This document shows positions 53,638 to 61,861 of a stretch of DNA of 64,000 nt, in pieces; within the stretch, counting starts at the first letter, position 1, and each line of letters opens with the position of its first letter. The stretch comes from Chitinophagaceae bacterium UBA1930 (GTDB lineage: Bacteria; Bacteroidota; Bacteroidia; Chitinophagales; Chitinophagaceae), in contig DDFK01000002.1 of assembly GCA_002337145.1 (NCBI GenBank), positions 496,001 through 560,000 on the forward strand, in the 5' to 3' direction. The notes beneath the pieces were generated by a model. It was not told the origin of the DNA. It saw only the letters and a list, made by a program, of their open reading frames with translations, and ran no database searches. A program made the position numbers and the translations under genes.

Positions 53638-53683
53638 CATGATAGGTACTGCTGTAACTTTTTTGATAACAGTGCCTATCATG
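53638..53683 (+). terminator. Hairpin terminator after the Nramp-like gene
   Basis: The stem CATGATAGG-t-ACTG pairs with CAGT-g-CCTATCATG. The loop contains tttttt. It lies between this gene and the convergent VOC gene. Confidence 0.7.
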
Positions 53684-53716
53684 TTAACATCGTTGCTTCT
53701 GCATTATTGTTTTTCT

Positions 53717-54148
53717 TTATGATTTTTGGTTGGGATTAAAATCCACCATCCACTCAATGCCATATTTGTCCCTGAACATACCAAAGTAAGAGCCCCAGGG
53801 GCTGTCGCCAATAGGGGCTTCAATATCCCCGCCTGCTGAAAGCCCGTTGAATATCCTGTCGGCCTCTTTACGGCTTTCTGTATTAATGGCAATTTTGGAC
53901 CTGTTTTCCCTTTCATTTACACGTCCCATAAACTCGGGCACATCGTTGCCCATTAAAGTATTGCTGCCAATGGGCAATGCAATATGCATGATGTTGTTGG
54001 CTTCGCTTTCCTTTAATGGATGCTCTTTGCTGGCTATTTCTTTGAAACGAACAATGGTCGTGAATTCGCCACCAAATACCGATTTGTAGAAATTGAAAGC
54101 TTCTTCAGCATTTCCGTTGAAGTTGATGTGTGGATTGATAAGTGCCAT
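53717..54148 (-). CDS. VOC family protein, PhnB-like
   Basis: A 143-aa vicinal oxygen chelate protein. It starts INPHINFNGNAEEAFNFYKSVFGGEF, has HIALPIGSNTLMGNDVPEFMG, and ends WGSYFGMFRDKYGIEWMVDFN, the PhnB/glyoxalase-like pattern (DHB-type). Function unknown; such proteins often act as small-molecule binding or glyoxalase-like enzymes. ATG start. Confidence 0.9.
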   Translation of the reverse strand: MALINPHINFNGNAEEAFNFYKSVFGGEFTTIVRFKEIASKEHPLKESEANNIMHIALPIGSNTLMGNDVPEFMGRVNERENRSKIAINTESRKEADRIFNGLSAGGDIEAPIGDSPWGSYFGMFRDKYGIEWMVDFNPNQKS

Positions 54149-54361
54149 GATAAATAGTTTTAAGTTTAAAATTTCTACACAAATCTCGCCAATAAAATGA
54201 AGCTGTTATAGTGCAAATGCGGCAATCTTGATGGTAGGATGCGACAGGTGTTTAGGGAGACGATTTTTGAAATAAAATTCAATCTGAAGTGCACCCCTGT
54301 TTGATAAATGCAAGGTTGAGCCTGTGGAAACCTAGCATTTGAATTACAGTTTCGTTTGGCA

Positions 54362-54385
54362 CGCTTCTACAAGCTCAGCATAACA
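54362..54385. repeat. Degenerate copy of a likely dispersed motif
   Basis: CGCTTCTACAAGCTCAGCAT resembles a CTTCGACAAGCTCAGC-type motif that I recall as common in Bacteroidota intergenic DNA. It is in the otherwise featureless 282-bp gap at 54149-54430. I could not check for other copies. Confidence 0.3.
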
Positions 54386-54430
54386 ATGAAAATCTTGAAC
54401 TATTTTCTTTGATCCGGTAGTCAAAATTTA

Positions 54431-55201
54431 TTATTTGCTATTACTATCGTTGCCAAAAAATGATGTACGCAAGAAATAAAAACCACTCCAGTTACAACTG
54501 CCGTCTGCTTGCTTTATGGTTAAATATTTGCTTCTAATGTCGTAGTATTCTTTTGTTGTGCAGCTTAGATCTTTGGCAAAATTTAATTCGTTTTCAAACT
54601 TTATAAAGTCTTGAAGATTTTTACTTGTTAAGGTTACGGTTTGCAGTACACTGTCTTGCTTATACTGCTGTGTTGCACTTTCTTCTTTCTCGTCGTTGTA
54701 TGGCGAAATACTGCAAAGCTGTGCTATAAAGAAGTTGGCTTTTTTTGTAATTAGAATTTTAGAAAGGGTGGAATGAAAGCAACCCATTGAGTAGAAATTT
54801 ATTGCAAGACTATCATTGTCTTGAAATTTTGCTAGCGTATTTTGAGGGTATTCCAACAAACTATCTGGATAAAGTATTATTGAGTTGATCTTTTCGTGAG
54901 CCAATTCGATTTGTTTAACAACAAGCTGGTTATAACTGTTCTTATAAGTTAACTTATACATTGCTACAGGAATATCTGCAACTTTTACTGGCAGTCTACC
55001 GTAATGCTTGAGTTCGACTTTGAAAGCGATTGTATCTTCTGGAAGTTTATAAAGACGTATAGTGTCTGTCATTCCACGCCAAAGTAAAACTTGCTGGCTG
55101 TTGCTGCTGTTTGTAGTGAAGTTAATAGTTGTAGTTTCCTCCCTTTGCCCAAAAGCGACTGCACAAAAAAGTAGGAGAAAGCTTTGGATGAATAGTTTCA
55201 T
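54431..55201 (-). CDS. Exported hypothetical protein, 256 aa
   Basis: Not recognised. A signal peptide (FIQSFLLLFCAVAFGQ) is followed by a beta-rich region (REETTTINFTTNSSNSQQVLLWRGMTDTIRLYKLPEDTIAFKVELKHYGRLPVKVADIPVAMYKL) and a helical C-terminal part. Two Cys residues in GCFHSTL and SCTTKEYYDIR may pair. It lies upstream of nothing on the same strand within 280 bp. Function unknown. Confidence 0.65.
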   Translation of the reverse strand: MKLFIQSFLLLFCAVAFGQREETTTINFTTNSSNSQQVLLWRGMTDTIRLYKLPEDTIAFKVELKHYGRLPVKVADIPVAMYKLTYKNSYNQLVVKQIELAHEKINSIILYPDSLLEYPQNTLAKFQDNDSLAINFYSMGCFHSTLSKILITKKANFFIAQLCSISPYNDEKEESATQQYKQDSVLQTVTLTSKNLQDFIKFENELNFAKDLSCTTKEYYDIRSKYLTIKQADGSCNWSGFYFLRTSFFGNDSNSK

Positions 55202-55399
55202 TTTTTTGCTACGATGTTAGTAATATCAATACTGTATAAATATTGAATATACTAAGAGACCGAAACGGAGTTGTTGTGTAGAGAATAAATTAACAACTTA
55301 TTTTATAAGCGGCTGTAGCTTAGTTTGCCATTAAGGGCTGACATTTTGAAACTCATTATTTTGAATAAGTGAATAGTTGCTGTAGCAGGCAATCATTAC

Positions 55400-56152
55400 T
55401 CACATATCCGGAAAACATTGCGGGCCAATTGCACCGCCACCATATTGCAAAACAATATTGTTTTTATAGAAGATATACTCACAGCCGTTGTTGTACTTTT
55501 TTTGCTCTTCTTTACTTAAGGGCTTATCAAAAATGAGGTAAGAATATTTTCCCATGCCGCTTCTTGCATAGCCAACCTCAAATGCATCCCCATTCCTAAC
55601 CGAAATGCAGTGGGCTTTTTCTGCATGTTTTCTAAGGTTTTGTAAGTCGTTTCTTTTTACAGGAATTAAAGTTAATAAGCTGTCCAGTTTTGTAGACTTT
55701 AGTTCAATGTTCCAATCCTGAAAAACAGTTTCATATTCATTGTTTTTTCCCTTTTTTTTATATACCCAAAAATCTATGCTTTCATCAAGGTTTAAAACCT
55801 TTTCTGGCGGCTTAAATTCAATATATATGGAATAGCCCGCAGGTACAATGCTTTTAAAAAACGACTTTAATGCCGCAATGTTCGCATAGTTTGTATCAAT
55901 ATTTTCAATTAACTGTTTTTTACTGCTTGTTGGCATTGAAGAAAAAACATCCATTACTGCTAACATTTGTTTGCGTTGGTTTGCATCCATTTTGTTGTAG
56001 TCTTCAATAAATTCCTTGTGCATTTCTACAGGTAAAGCACGCAGCATTTTGTTTAAAAGCGTATCTGTTCCTGTACTTTTTTCTGTAGTATCACTTTGAC
56101 CAGATGAGATTACTGAACCTAAACACAGGAAAATTGCCAGAATATATTTCAT
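55400..56152 (-). CDS. Exported hypothetical protein, 250 aa
   Basis: Not recognised. A signal peptide (YILAIFLCLGSVISSG) is followed by a helical part (LRALPVEMHKEFIEDYNKMDANQRKQMLAVMDVFSSMPTSSKKQLIENI) and a mixed C-terminal domain ending GCEYIFYKNNIVLQYGGGAIGPQCFPDM. Two cysteines near the end (GCEY and QCFP) may form a disulfide. It lies 35 bp after map on the same strand, so it may share the transcript. ATG start. Confidence 0.65.
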   Translation of the reverse strand: MKYILAIFLCLGSVISSGQSDTTEKSTGTDTLLNKMLRALPVEMHKEFIEDYNKMDANQRKQMLAVMDVFSSMPTSSKKQLIENIDTNYANIAALKSFFKSIVPAGYSIYIEFKPPEKVLNLDESIDFWVYKKKGKNNEYETVFQDWNIELKSTKLDSLLTLIPVKRNDLQNLRKHAEKAHCISVRNGDAFEVGYARSGMGKYSYLIFDKPLSKEEQKKYNNGCEYIFYKNNIVLQYGGGAIGPQCFPDM

Positions 56153-56187
56153 TGTTTAAGGGTATGGTTTATGGGGTAGTGGTTTTA

Positions 56188-56952
56188 TCAATTCCAAATT
56201 TCATTCATTTCTGTCAATATAATTGGTGCCCCATCCGTAACAACAATGGTATGTTCGTGCTGGGCCATAAAGCCGCCTTTATTGCCAACCATCGTCCAGC
56301 CATCGTTCAATGTTTCGGCGTAGGTAGAAGTGGTGGCTATAAATGTTTCAATGGCAACCACCGAATTTTTCTTGAACCTTGTGGTATTGTAACGGTCTTT
56401 ATAATTGGCTATTTCGCTTGGTTCTTCGTGCAGGCTTCGGCCCACGCCATGACCCGTAAGGTTCTTGATTACTTTGTAGCCATTTTTTTTGGCTTCTGTT
56501 TCTATTAAATATCCAATATCGGCAATGCGTACACCGCCTTTTATATTGTGGATGGCTTTATGCAAAATTTGTTTTGAAGCGTTTACCAATTGCTGATGCC
56601 GGTTCACATCTTGCCCAAGCACAAAGGAACCGCCATTGTCTGACCAGAAACCGTTTAGCTCTGCAGAAACATCAATGTTTATTAAATCGCCTTCTTTTAA
56701 TATTTTGTTGTTAGAGGGAATGCCGTGGCAGAATTCGTTGTTTACACTGATGCAGGTATAACCGGGAAAACCATAAGTAAGCAAGGGGGCCGATTTTGCC
56801 CCAAAGCCTGCAAGTATGCTTGCACCGTAATCGTCCAGTTGCTTTGTTGTCATGCCGGGTTGTGCATGCAACCTCATTTGTTGTAAAGTATATGCAACGG
56901 CTTCGCTTGCTTTTTGCATACCCAATAATTCTGTTTCGTTTGTTATGGACAT
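56188..56952 (-). CDS. map: Type I methionine aminopeptidase
   Basis: A 254-aa metalloprotease that removes N-terminal Met. The five metal ligands are visible around INIDVSAELNGFWSDNGGSF (DxD...), GHGVGRSLHEEP (His), VVAIETFIATT and the C-terminal AQHEHTIVVTD glutamate. The His motif CHGIPSNNKILKEGDL fits the substrate channel. It is preceded by arr with a 10-bp gap, an unusual neighbour; map is normally near ribosomal or secY genes. This may be a second copy (inference). Confidence 0.94.
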   Translation of the reverse strand: MSITNETELLGMQKASEAVAYTLQQMRLHAQPGMTTKQLDDYGASILAGFGAKSAPLLTYGFPGYTCISVNNEFCHGIPSNNKILKEGDLINIDVSAELNGFWSDNGGSFVLGQDVNRHQQLVNASKQILHKAIHNIKGGVRIADIGYLIETEAKKNGYKVIKNLTGHGVGRSLHEEPSEIANYKDRYNTTRFKKNSVVAIETFIATTSTYAETLNDGWTMVGNKGGFMAQHEHTIVVTDGAPIILTEMNEIWN

Positions 56953-56962
56953 ATAGGTTTAT

Positions 56963-57391
56963 TTAGTTATCGTTCAATGAGTCAATGCCCTGTTCCTTCA
57001 GTTTTGCCAAACCTTCTTTCATGGCATTTACCTGTGCCAACGGATGGCCTTGCCAGTTGGTTACCTCGCCCACCACTTTAAACGGGTGTTGTGAGCGGTA
57101 CGATTTTGTTGGGTTGCCCGGAAATTTCCTGTCCGTTAAATCCGGGTCATCTTCAATAGGACCGGTAGGTTCTACCAAATAGATGCGTTGCTGCCCTTCA
57201 CCCCATGCAAGCTCCGCACCCCAAACGGCAGCATCCAATGTGGCGGTGAGAAAAATGTATTTTGCATTTTTTCTTTGCCCATAATTGGAACTGAAACCTA
57301 CTTCAATCAGGTTGCCAATTTTCAGGTCGGCTTTTGTGCCGTGAAAATAAGTTTGGGCAAATGGGGTGTGAGCGGTTGTGTTCAATAGCAT
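56963..57391 (-). CDS. arr: NAD(+)--rifampin ADP-ribosyltransferase
   Basis: A 142-aa enzyme that ADP-ribosylates rifamycins and so inactivates them. It matches the Arr pattern: TYFHGTKADLKIGNLIEVGF, KYIFLTATLDAAVWGAELAWGEG, RIYLVEPTGPIEDDPDLTDRKFPGNPTKSYRS and VVGEVTNWQGHPLAQVNAM, with the fold covering the whole length. The gene is complete and in an ordinary chromosomal context with no integron, IS or plasmid signs, unlike mobile arr-2. ATG start; it lies 10 bp upstream of map. Confidence 0.93.
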   Translation of the reverse strand: MLLNTTAHTPFAQTYFHGTKADLKIGNLIEVGFSSNYGQRKNAKYIFLTATLDAAVWGAELAWGEGQQRIYLVEPTGPIEDDPDLTDRKFPGNPTKSYRSQHPFKVVGEVTNWQGHPLAQVNAMKEGLAKLKEQGIDSLNDN

Positions 57392-57476
57392 CAGTATTTA
57401 TTATCTTTTGTAATAACTGTTACACAATGTAGCATTAAAAATACATTGTTTGTTTTGTTGGCTTTAAACACTGTAT

Positions 57477-58850
57477 TTAATCGCCGCCGCCACAGCCGCC
57501 GCAACTGCTGCAAGAGCTGCCACAGGAAGAACCGCAGGAGCTTCCAGATGATGCATCAGAATAGACTGAGCTATTATTGGTTCTCTCTAAATGGTTTACT
57601 AATGGAAGAAAGGAAGTTGTTAAGGCTGCAGTTCCCAATAAAAAGTATTGCCATTGAAAACTGGTTGTTGTTTCAGTTTGGGGCAGCACAGTTTTCTTAT
57701 AAAAATCCGGAATGGTTGTATTACAAAAAAAGTTTGTTAAACGCCATAGGTAACCAATAATAGCAATAGTTAGTATAAGCAATACAATAACAATTTGTGT
57801 AACAGGTTTGTCTCTTAACAATCCCGTTGAAAGCCTTACCATGCCTATTAATAACAAACCCGCAAGTATGGAAAAGTTGATGTAGAATAATTTTGCGAAG
57901 GACCTTGATTTTGTGTAATACTTTTTTAAGGCGTTCATTGCATTTGCAACATTGGTAAATACGGGCTTTGTTGTTAATTGCTTAATTAAGGTTGGATAAT
58001 TTGTTTTACCCAAATTATGTAGTGTATCTAATACCTGGTGTTCTTCAATGTTGTTTGCTTGTAAGTTTAAGGTATGTTCAATAGTGTAATCGTTATTTAT
58101 TGCAATTGTATTTGCATCAATTAACTGGTTCATGGTTGCATGAATAACATTGGAAGTTTTTTGGGTTTTAAGATAAATAAGTTCGAGAGGCGAAAGTTTA
58201 TTGATGAAGGAGCATTGCTTAAACTGTTGAATTGTTTTTGATAAATAATTTGTATTGAAAATTTCCAAAGTACAAAAAGCAATTATTGTTATAACAATAA
58301 AGCCAGTAATGAAATAGGGGTTATCAATATGTATGTAAACAGGCTTTAGCAAATAATAAAAGGGTACAAGCATTACTGCAAACAATAAGATGCCGATTAA
58401 AACAAACGATCGGATTTTAAGTTTTGCTTTGGGAAGTTCCAAACTCTCATACATATCTACATATTCCCAAATTTCTTTGGGTTGCTCCCCAAATGTTTCG
58501 CTATACAGTTTTGTTGTTCTCTGTTTTGCCTGAATGAATTTCTGTGATTCGTTCCTGTTGTGTGTAGACGGAATATGCTGTACCTGTTTTTCAATAATGT
58601 TACAGAAGTCGTTATAAGATTGGGTAAAGATTAAATGCTGATGCCAAACGGTATCAACTATTGCAGAAGGAGAGACCATAAAGCTGGACGTGGCAGCTAG
58701 ATACATGAATTTCTTGTATTCAATAATAGCAGTTTCTGTAAATTGTTTTGTCCAGAAATTTTCGTTGGCCAATCTTGTGCTAAAGCCGTATTCGCTTACC
58801 GGGTTGTCGAGATCAAACTTTAAAATATTGTCCCAAAGTTCTTTATTCAT
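57477..58850 (-). CDS. Membrane protein with N-terminal GRDP-like motif and Cys/Ser/Gly tail (TIGR04222-like)
   Basis: A 457-aa protein. The N-terminal soluble part has IVDTVWHQHLIFTQSYNDFC (WHQH at residues 69-72), like the D-x-x-WHxHxL signature of glycine-rich-domain proteins. Pairs of hydrophobic segments lie near 146-166 and 178-198, and further ones near 322-340, 351-371 and 398-415. The last 28 residues are Ser/Cys/Gly repeats (GSSCGSSCGSSCSSCGGCGGG) ending in D. The tail has seven cysteines and may bind metal or form disulfides. This resembles the TIGR04222 membrane proteins; the function is unknown. Confidence 0.75.
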   Translation of the reverse strand: MNKELWDNILKFDLDNPVSEYGFSTRLANENFWTKQFTETAIIEYKKFMYLAATSSFMVSPSAIVDTVWHQHLIFTQSYNDFCNIIEKQVQHIPSTHNRNESQKFIQAKQRTTKLYSETFGEQPKEIWEYVDMYESLELPKAKLKIRSFVLIGILLFAVMLVPFYYLLKPVYIHIDNPYFITGFIVITIIAFCTLEIFNTNYLSKTIQQFKQCSFINKLSPLELIYLKTQKTSNVIHATMNQLIDANTIAINNDYTIEHTLNLQANNIEEHQVLDTLHNLGKTNYPTLIKQLTTKPVFTNVANAMNALKKYYTKSRSFAKLFYINFSILAGLLLIGMVRLSTGLLRDKPVTQIVIVLLILTIAIIGYLWRLTNFFCNTTIPDFYKKTVLPQTETTTSFQWQYFLLGTAALTTSFLPLVNHLERTNNSSVYSDASSGSSCGSSCGSSCSSCGGCGGGD

Positions 58851-58972
58851 GATTGTTTATATCCTATTCAAGCTTAGGAATTATGTTGTACTGCTAATAA
58901 AAACAGTAGCCTACCACAACATATATCTATCTTAAACAGTAGGCCTTCCATGTTTATTTTTTCTGTTACTCA

Positions 58973-59446
58973 TTAACCCTTCGGTTCCCACAACTGTATC
59001 TTATTGCCTTCAATATCCAGTATATGGATGAATTTTCCGAAGTCGTAGCTTTCAATGCTATCAACAATGGTTACATTTTCCTTTTTTAGTTCCTCTACCA
59101 ATGCTTCCAAGTTTTCTACCCTGTAGTTAATCATGAAATCCTTTGTGGAAGGCTCATACAGTTTGGCCGTTTCGGTGTTAACGTTCCATTGTGTAAGACC
59201 CTTTTTTTCGGGATTGTCTTTTTCGCTCCATTCAAAACTTGCTCCATAAGGGCCTGCATCCAGACCAAGATGTTTATTGTACCATTCCTTTATTGCATTG
59301 GGGTCTTTGCATTTAAAGAAGATGCCACCAATGCCGGTTACTTTTTTCATTTTCGTATTTTTTTTGTTGGTTATAATTGTATTGAAAGTAAAACCCAATA
59401 TAAACGAAGCAATTACCAATGCTGTTGTTAATAACAATTTTTTCAT
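58973..59446 (-). CDS. VOC family protein with an N-terminal signal or anchor
   Basis: A glyoxalase-like domain starting at residue 33 (KKVTGIGGIFFKCKDPNAIKEWYNKHLGLDAGPYG ... FGKFIHILDIEGNKIQLWEPKG). The first 32 residues (KKLLLTTALVIASFILGFTFNTIITNKKN) look like a signal or membrane anchor, unusual for this family, whose members are usually cytoplasmic and start at the Met equivalent to 59350. The longer form is given; the shorter one (58973-59350) is a real alternative. Function unknown. Confidence 0.75.
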   Translation of the reverse strand: MKKLLLTTALVIASFILGFTFNTIITNKKNTKMKKVTGIGGIFFKCKDPNAIKEWYNKHLGLDAGPYGASFEWSEKDNPEKKGLTQWNVNTETAKLYEPSTKDFMINYRVENLEALVEELKKENVTIVDSIESYDFGKFIHILDIEGNKIQLWEPKG

Positions 59447-59470
59447 TGCCTATAAATGTAAGTGTTGTAA

Positions 59471-60001
59471 TTATTTTTCGAGCAAGTTTTTTAGCGTAAG
59501 CAGGCTACTGTCCATATCTTTTGCAACATGCCGCTGCATCATGGGTATAAATAGGTTGATGGGGTATTGCAATGTGCCTGCATTGCTCCAGGTTAGCTTG
59601 GTTTCATTATCCGATAAAGATTCCATTTCCATTACGATACTGGCTTTTGCTACCATTGGTTTCACAAAGCGTATCTCTGCTTCAACCCTTTCGCCTTCAA
59701 CAAGCCGGGTAATTTCTTTTTCTCCCACGCCGGCATTTTTATCGCCGCTCCATGCATAAATATAACCAACTGTTCCATCGGTGCCTTTAAACGTCTTCTC
59801 CCTGTCTGTGCCCGCCATTGCATGTTTATTGAAGACATCCTGGTTTTTCAGGAATTTCAAAAAATCGAACACTTTTTGCTTCGGTGCACGGATGGTGATG
59901 GAACGTTTTACATAATGCTCCTTCTTCATCCATAATGCAAGCACCAGTAGCAGGGCAATAAGCCCTGCCAGTACCAGCAGTATTATAATCAGTACATTCA
60001 C
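59471..60001 (-). CDS. SRPBCC family protein with N-terminal membrane helix
   Basis: A 176-aa protein. The N-terminus is a membrane helix (VLIIILLVLAGLIALLLVLALW) followed by a START/Bet v1-like SRPBCC domain (SITIRAPKQKVFDFLKFLKNQDVFNKHAM ... VGEKEITRLVEGERVEAEIRF ... TKLTWSNAGTLQYP). The GTG start at 60001 overlaps the stop of the DUF4199 gene in GTGA, a typical coupled junction. The upstream extension to 60112 reads the same strand inside DUF4199 and has no signal character. Lipid or hydrophobic ligand binding is typical. Confidence 0.88.
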   Translation of the reverse strand: MNVLIIILLVLAGLIALLLVLALWMKKEHYVKRSITIRAPKQKVFDFLKFLKNQDVFNKHAMAGTDREKTFKGTDGTVGYIYAWSGDKNAGVGEKEITRLVEGERVEAEIRFVKPMVAKASIVMEMESLSDNETKLTWSNAGTLQYPINLFIPMMQRHVAKDMDSSLLTLKNLLEK

Positions 60002-60519
60002 TTTGCGGTTTTTCTTTTTAAAATCAACGAACTGATCAGCGTAACCACAACGGCTACCGGAAGTATTTCCACATAGGTCATCAATATCACAAACAAAGGG
60101 TTCTTGTACCATTCTTTCATCTTTGCCATTTGTGCTGCTTTCTTTTCAAGTTCTGCGGCACCAATGCCACTGGCTTTTGCTTTGGCAAGCATGGCGGCTG
60201 CATATTTGTCCATGAAGTCGGGTATGAAGCAATAATAATTGATCAGCCAGCCAATTACATAAATGGTGGAGGCGATGAGGGAGATGAAAAGTCCCGTCTT
60301 GAATGCCTTGCCGAAGTTGATGGTACCGCCATTGTATTTGTCGCGAAACGTTTTGATGCCCACAAAAATCATGGAGAAGGACAGGAGCATGGCAGAGTAG
60401 CCATAAATCATGCCGCCTTCAAAATCTCCCTTGGAGCAATAATAACCGGTGGAGAATGCCATCATGATGGTTACGATCAACCCGGCGATGATACCGTACA
60501 CAAGTACTACTTTTTTCAT
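59998..60519 (-). CDS. DUF4199 domain-containing membrane protein
   Basis: A 173-aa protein with four hydrophobic helices in the DUF4199 arrangement: VVLVYGIIAGLIVTIMMAF, MIYGYSAMLLSFSMIFVGIKTFRD, GLFISLIASTIYVIGWLINYY and FVILMTYVEILPVAVVVTLISSLIL, with an Ala/Lys-rich helix between. The ATG at 60519 is preferred over an in-frame one at 60588, because MKKVVLVYG is the family start. It overlaps the SRPBCC gene by 4 nt and follows the LuxR gene. Function unknown; often found near regulators in Bacteroidota. Confidence 0.88.
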   Translation of the reverse strand: MKKVVLVYGIIAGLIVTIMMAFSTGYYCSKGDFEGGMIYGYSAMLLSFSMIFVGIKTFRDKYNGGTINFGKAFKTGLFISLIASTIYVIGWLINYYCFIPDFMDKYAAAMLAKAKASGIGAAELEKKAAQMAKMKEWYKNPLFVILMTYVEILPVAVVVTLISSLILKRKTAK

Positions 60520-60629
60520 TTGGATCAGTTTTGGTGATGGTGCAAAAATGGAACGCAACAGCTTTTTGGCACTCATACTTTCGGCCATTTTTCTGTATTG
60601 GGCCTATTTTAATACCAAAGTAGTAGGTT

Positions 60630-61109
60630 TTAGGGTATAAGGTGTAGCCTTTTTGCTTTTTCAACAGCCTGCAGCCGTCTTTTTACATCCAGCTTTTCAA
60701 AAAGGTTCTGGTTGTGTGTTTTTACGGTGCTTAAAGAAATAAAAAGCGTTGCGGCAATTTCCTGGTTGCTGTGGCCCTGTGCCAGCAGTCCCAGTATTTC
60801 CAATTCGCGTTTGCTCAGTTCCAATTGCGAAACCAAGGATGTGTTGAGTTCAAAAGTTTCGTTCCTGTTTACATACACTTCTTTCTCCACCACAACAGTT
60901 TCTATTTTTGGCTTGGATAGTTTCAAGGCAAGCCATATACCCAATGCCGTAAAAATAAGGGCAATGCAACCGGCATATATTTCGAATGAATGGTCGAAGA
61001 TGATAAAACGGAGCTCCAGCCATTTGAGCAGCAACAGCAACAAAGCCAGGCTGATGCCGTAAAGGATAGTTGATTTGTTTTTGAGGAATAGATTTTTGGT
61101 TGGTGGCAT
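60630..61109 (-). CDS. Membrane-anchored LuxR-type transcriptional regulator
   Basis: A 159-aa protein. Two hydrophobic segments at the N-terminus (ILYGISLALLLLLLKWL and IYAGCIALIFTALGIWLALKL) tie it to the inner membrane, leaving a C-terminal GerE helix-turn-helix domain inside the cell (LSKRELEILGLLAQGHSNQEIAATLFISLSTVKTHNQNLFEKLDVKRRLQAVEKAKRL). There is no receiver domain. The gene is upstream of DUF4199 and SRPBCC on the same strand, so these may be its targets (inference). ATG at 61109 chosen. Confidence 0.88.
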   Translation of the reverse strand: MPPTKNLFLKNKSTILYGISLALLLLLLKWLELRFIIFDHSFEIYAGCIALIFTALGIWLALKLSKPKIETVVVEKEVYVNRNETFELNTSLVSQLELSKRELEILGLLAQGHSNQEIAATLFISLSTVKTHNQNLFEKLDVKRRLQAVEKAKRLHLIP

Positions 61110-61284
61110 GATGCAATTTAATGCCAATTTGGAATTTTTCTTTTGCTAATTGTCAGGGTAGGTGCTTTTGTTCCTGCGAAAAAAATGTCACACAATTTCT
61201 TATAACAATTCCTGCATAAAGCAAAACAAGCGTATCAACTGAAGTTGGTGCAATCATACATAAAGCTATCCGATTTAATACTGG

Positions 61285-61785
61285 TCATTTTATAATTAAT
61301 TCTATTGACGGCTCATCAACACCCAAAAAATGTAATATTTGTTTAGCTTTTTTGTTGTCGCTGATTTTAGATTTGTAAAACTCATCTATGAGTCCACTAA
61401 TCAATAATCTCTCATTAACTGTCATGCCATCAAAACTCCGTGTCTTATCAAAAGTTTTTATGTCATGCCAAAAACCATCAATCAAAGTTTGAAAATGTCC
61501 CCATTCTGGATTGTTATTTTCCTTACCCTTTATTTTTGTTGGCATGATAAAATCATGCTGGCAGTCTTTTAACGGGTCGGCAATTAAAATCCAATTGCTA
61601 CTGCCAATATTGTATTCCTCCTTGCAAAAATCTTCGGCATCTTCAACTGTGTCTTGTAGATGGTCTGAAATTGAAGAAGTGTCTTGCAAGCAATCGTAAC
61701 CAAAAATATAAACACCATCTGAACATTCATATAACATAACTTTTCTAACATTGTCTTGTCCTGATGTAAAAGCTACTTTTCTCAT
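61285..61785 (-). CDS. Hypothetical two-module protein, 166 aa
   Basis: The first module (about 1-108) has VRKVMLYECSDGVYIFGYDCLQDTSS, AEDFCKEEYNIGSSNWILIADPLKDCQHDFIMPTKIKGKE and PEWGHFQTL. I recall this as a stand-alone small family of unknown role. The second module (121-166) opens MTVNERLLISGLIDEFYKSK, another common stand-alone small family. Finding both in one protein suggests a fusion. It is alone between larger genes on the minus strand; an immunity or small-ligand role is only a guess. ATG start. Confidence 0.7.
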   Translation of the reverse strand: MRKVAFTSGQDNVRKVMLYECSDGVYIFGYDCLQDTSSISDHLQDTVEDAEDFCKEEYNIGSSNWILIADPLKDCQHDFIMPTKIKGKENNNPEWGHFQTLIDGFWHDIKTFDKTRSFDGMTVNERLLISGLIDEFYKSKISDNKKAKQILHFLGVDEPSIELIIK

Positions 61786-61861
61786 GTTTTTCTATTCGTG
61801 TTTGCATTGCCAGTTTTGTCTTGCATCAAAATAATTAAAGGGTAAAGAAAATGATTGATAG

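Noticed and set aside
54149..54430. Remnant of an insertion sequence
   Set aside because: No inverted ends, no transposase fragment and no target-site duplication; only one degenerate dispersed-motif-like string.
55300..55340. tRNA-like stretch (gcggctgtagcttagttt)
   Set aside because: No matching acceptor or T arm within 75-90 nt and no cloverleaf can be drawn.
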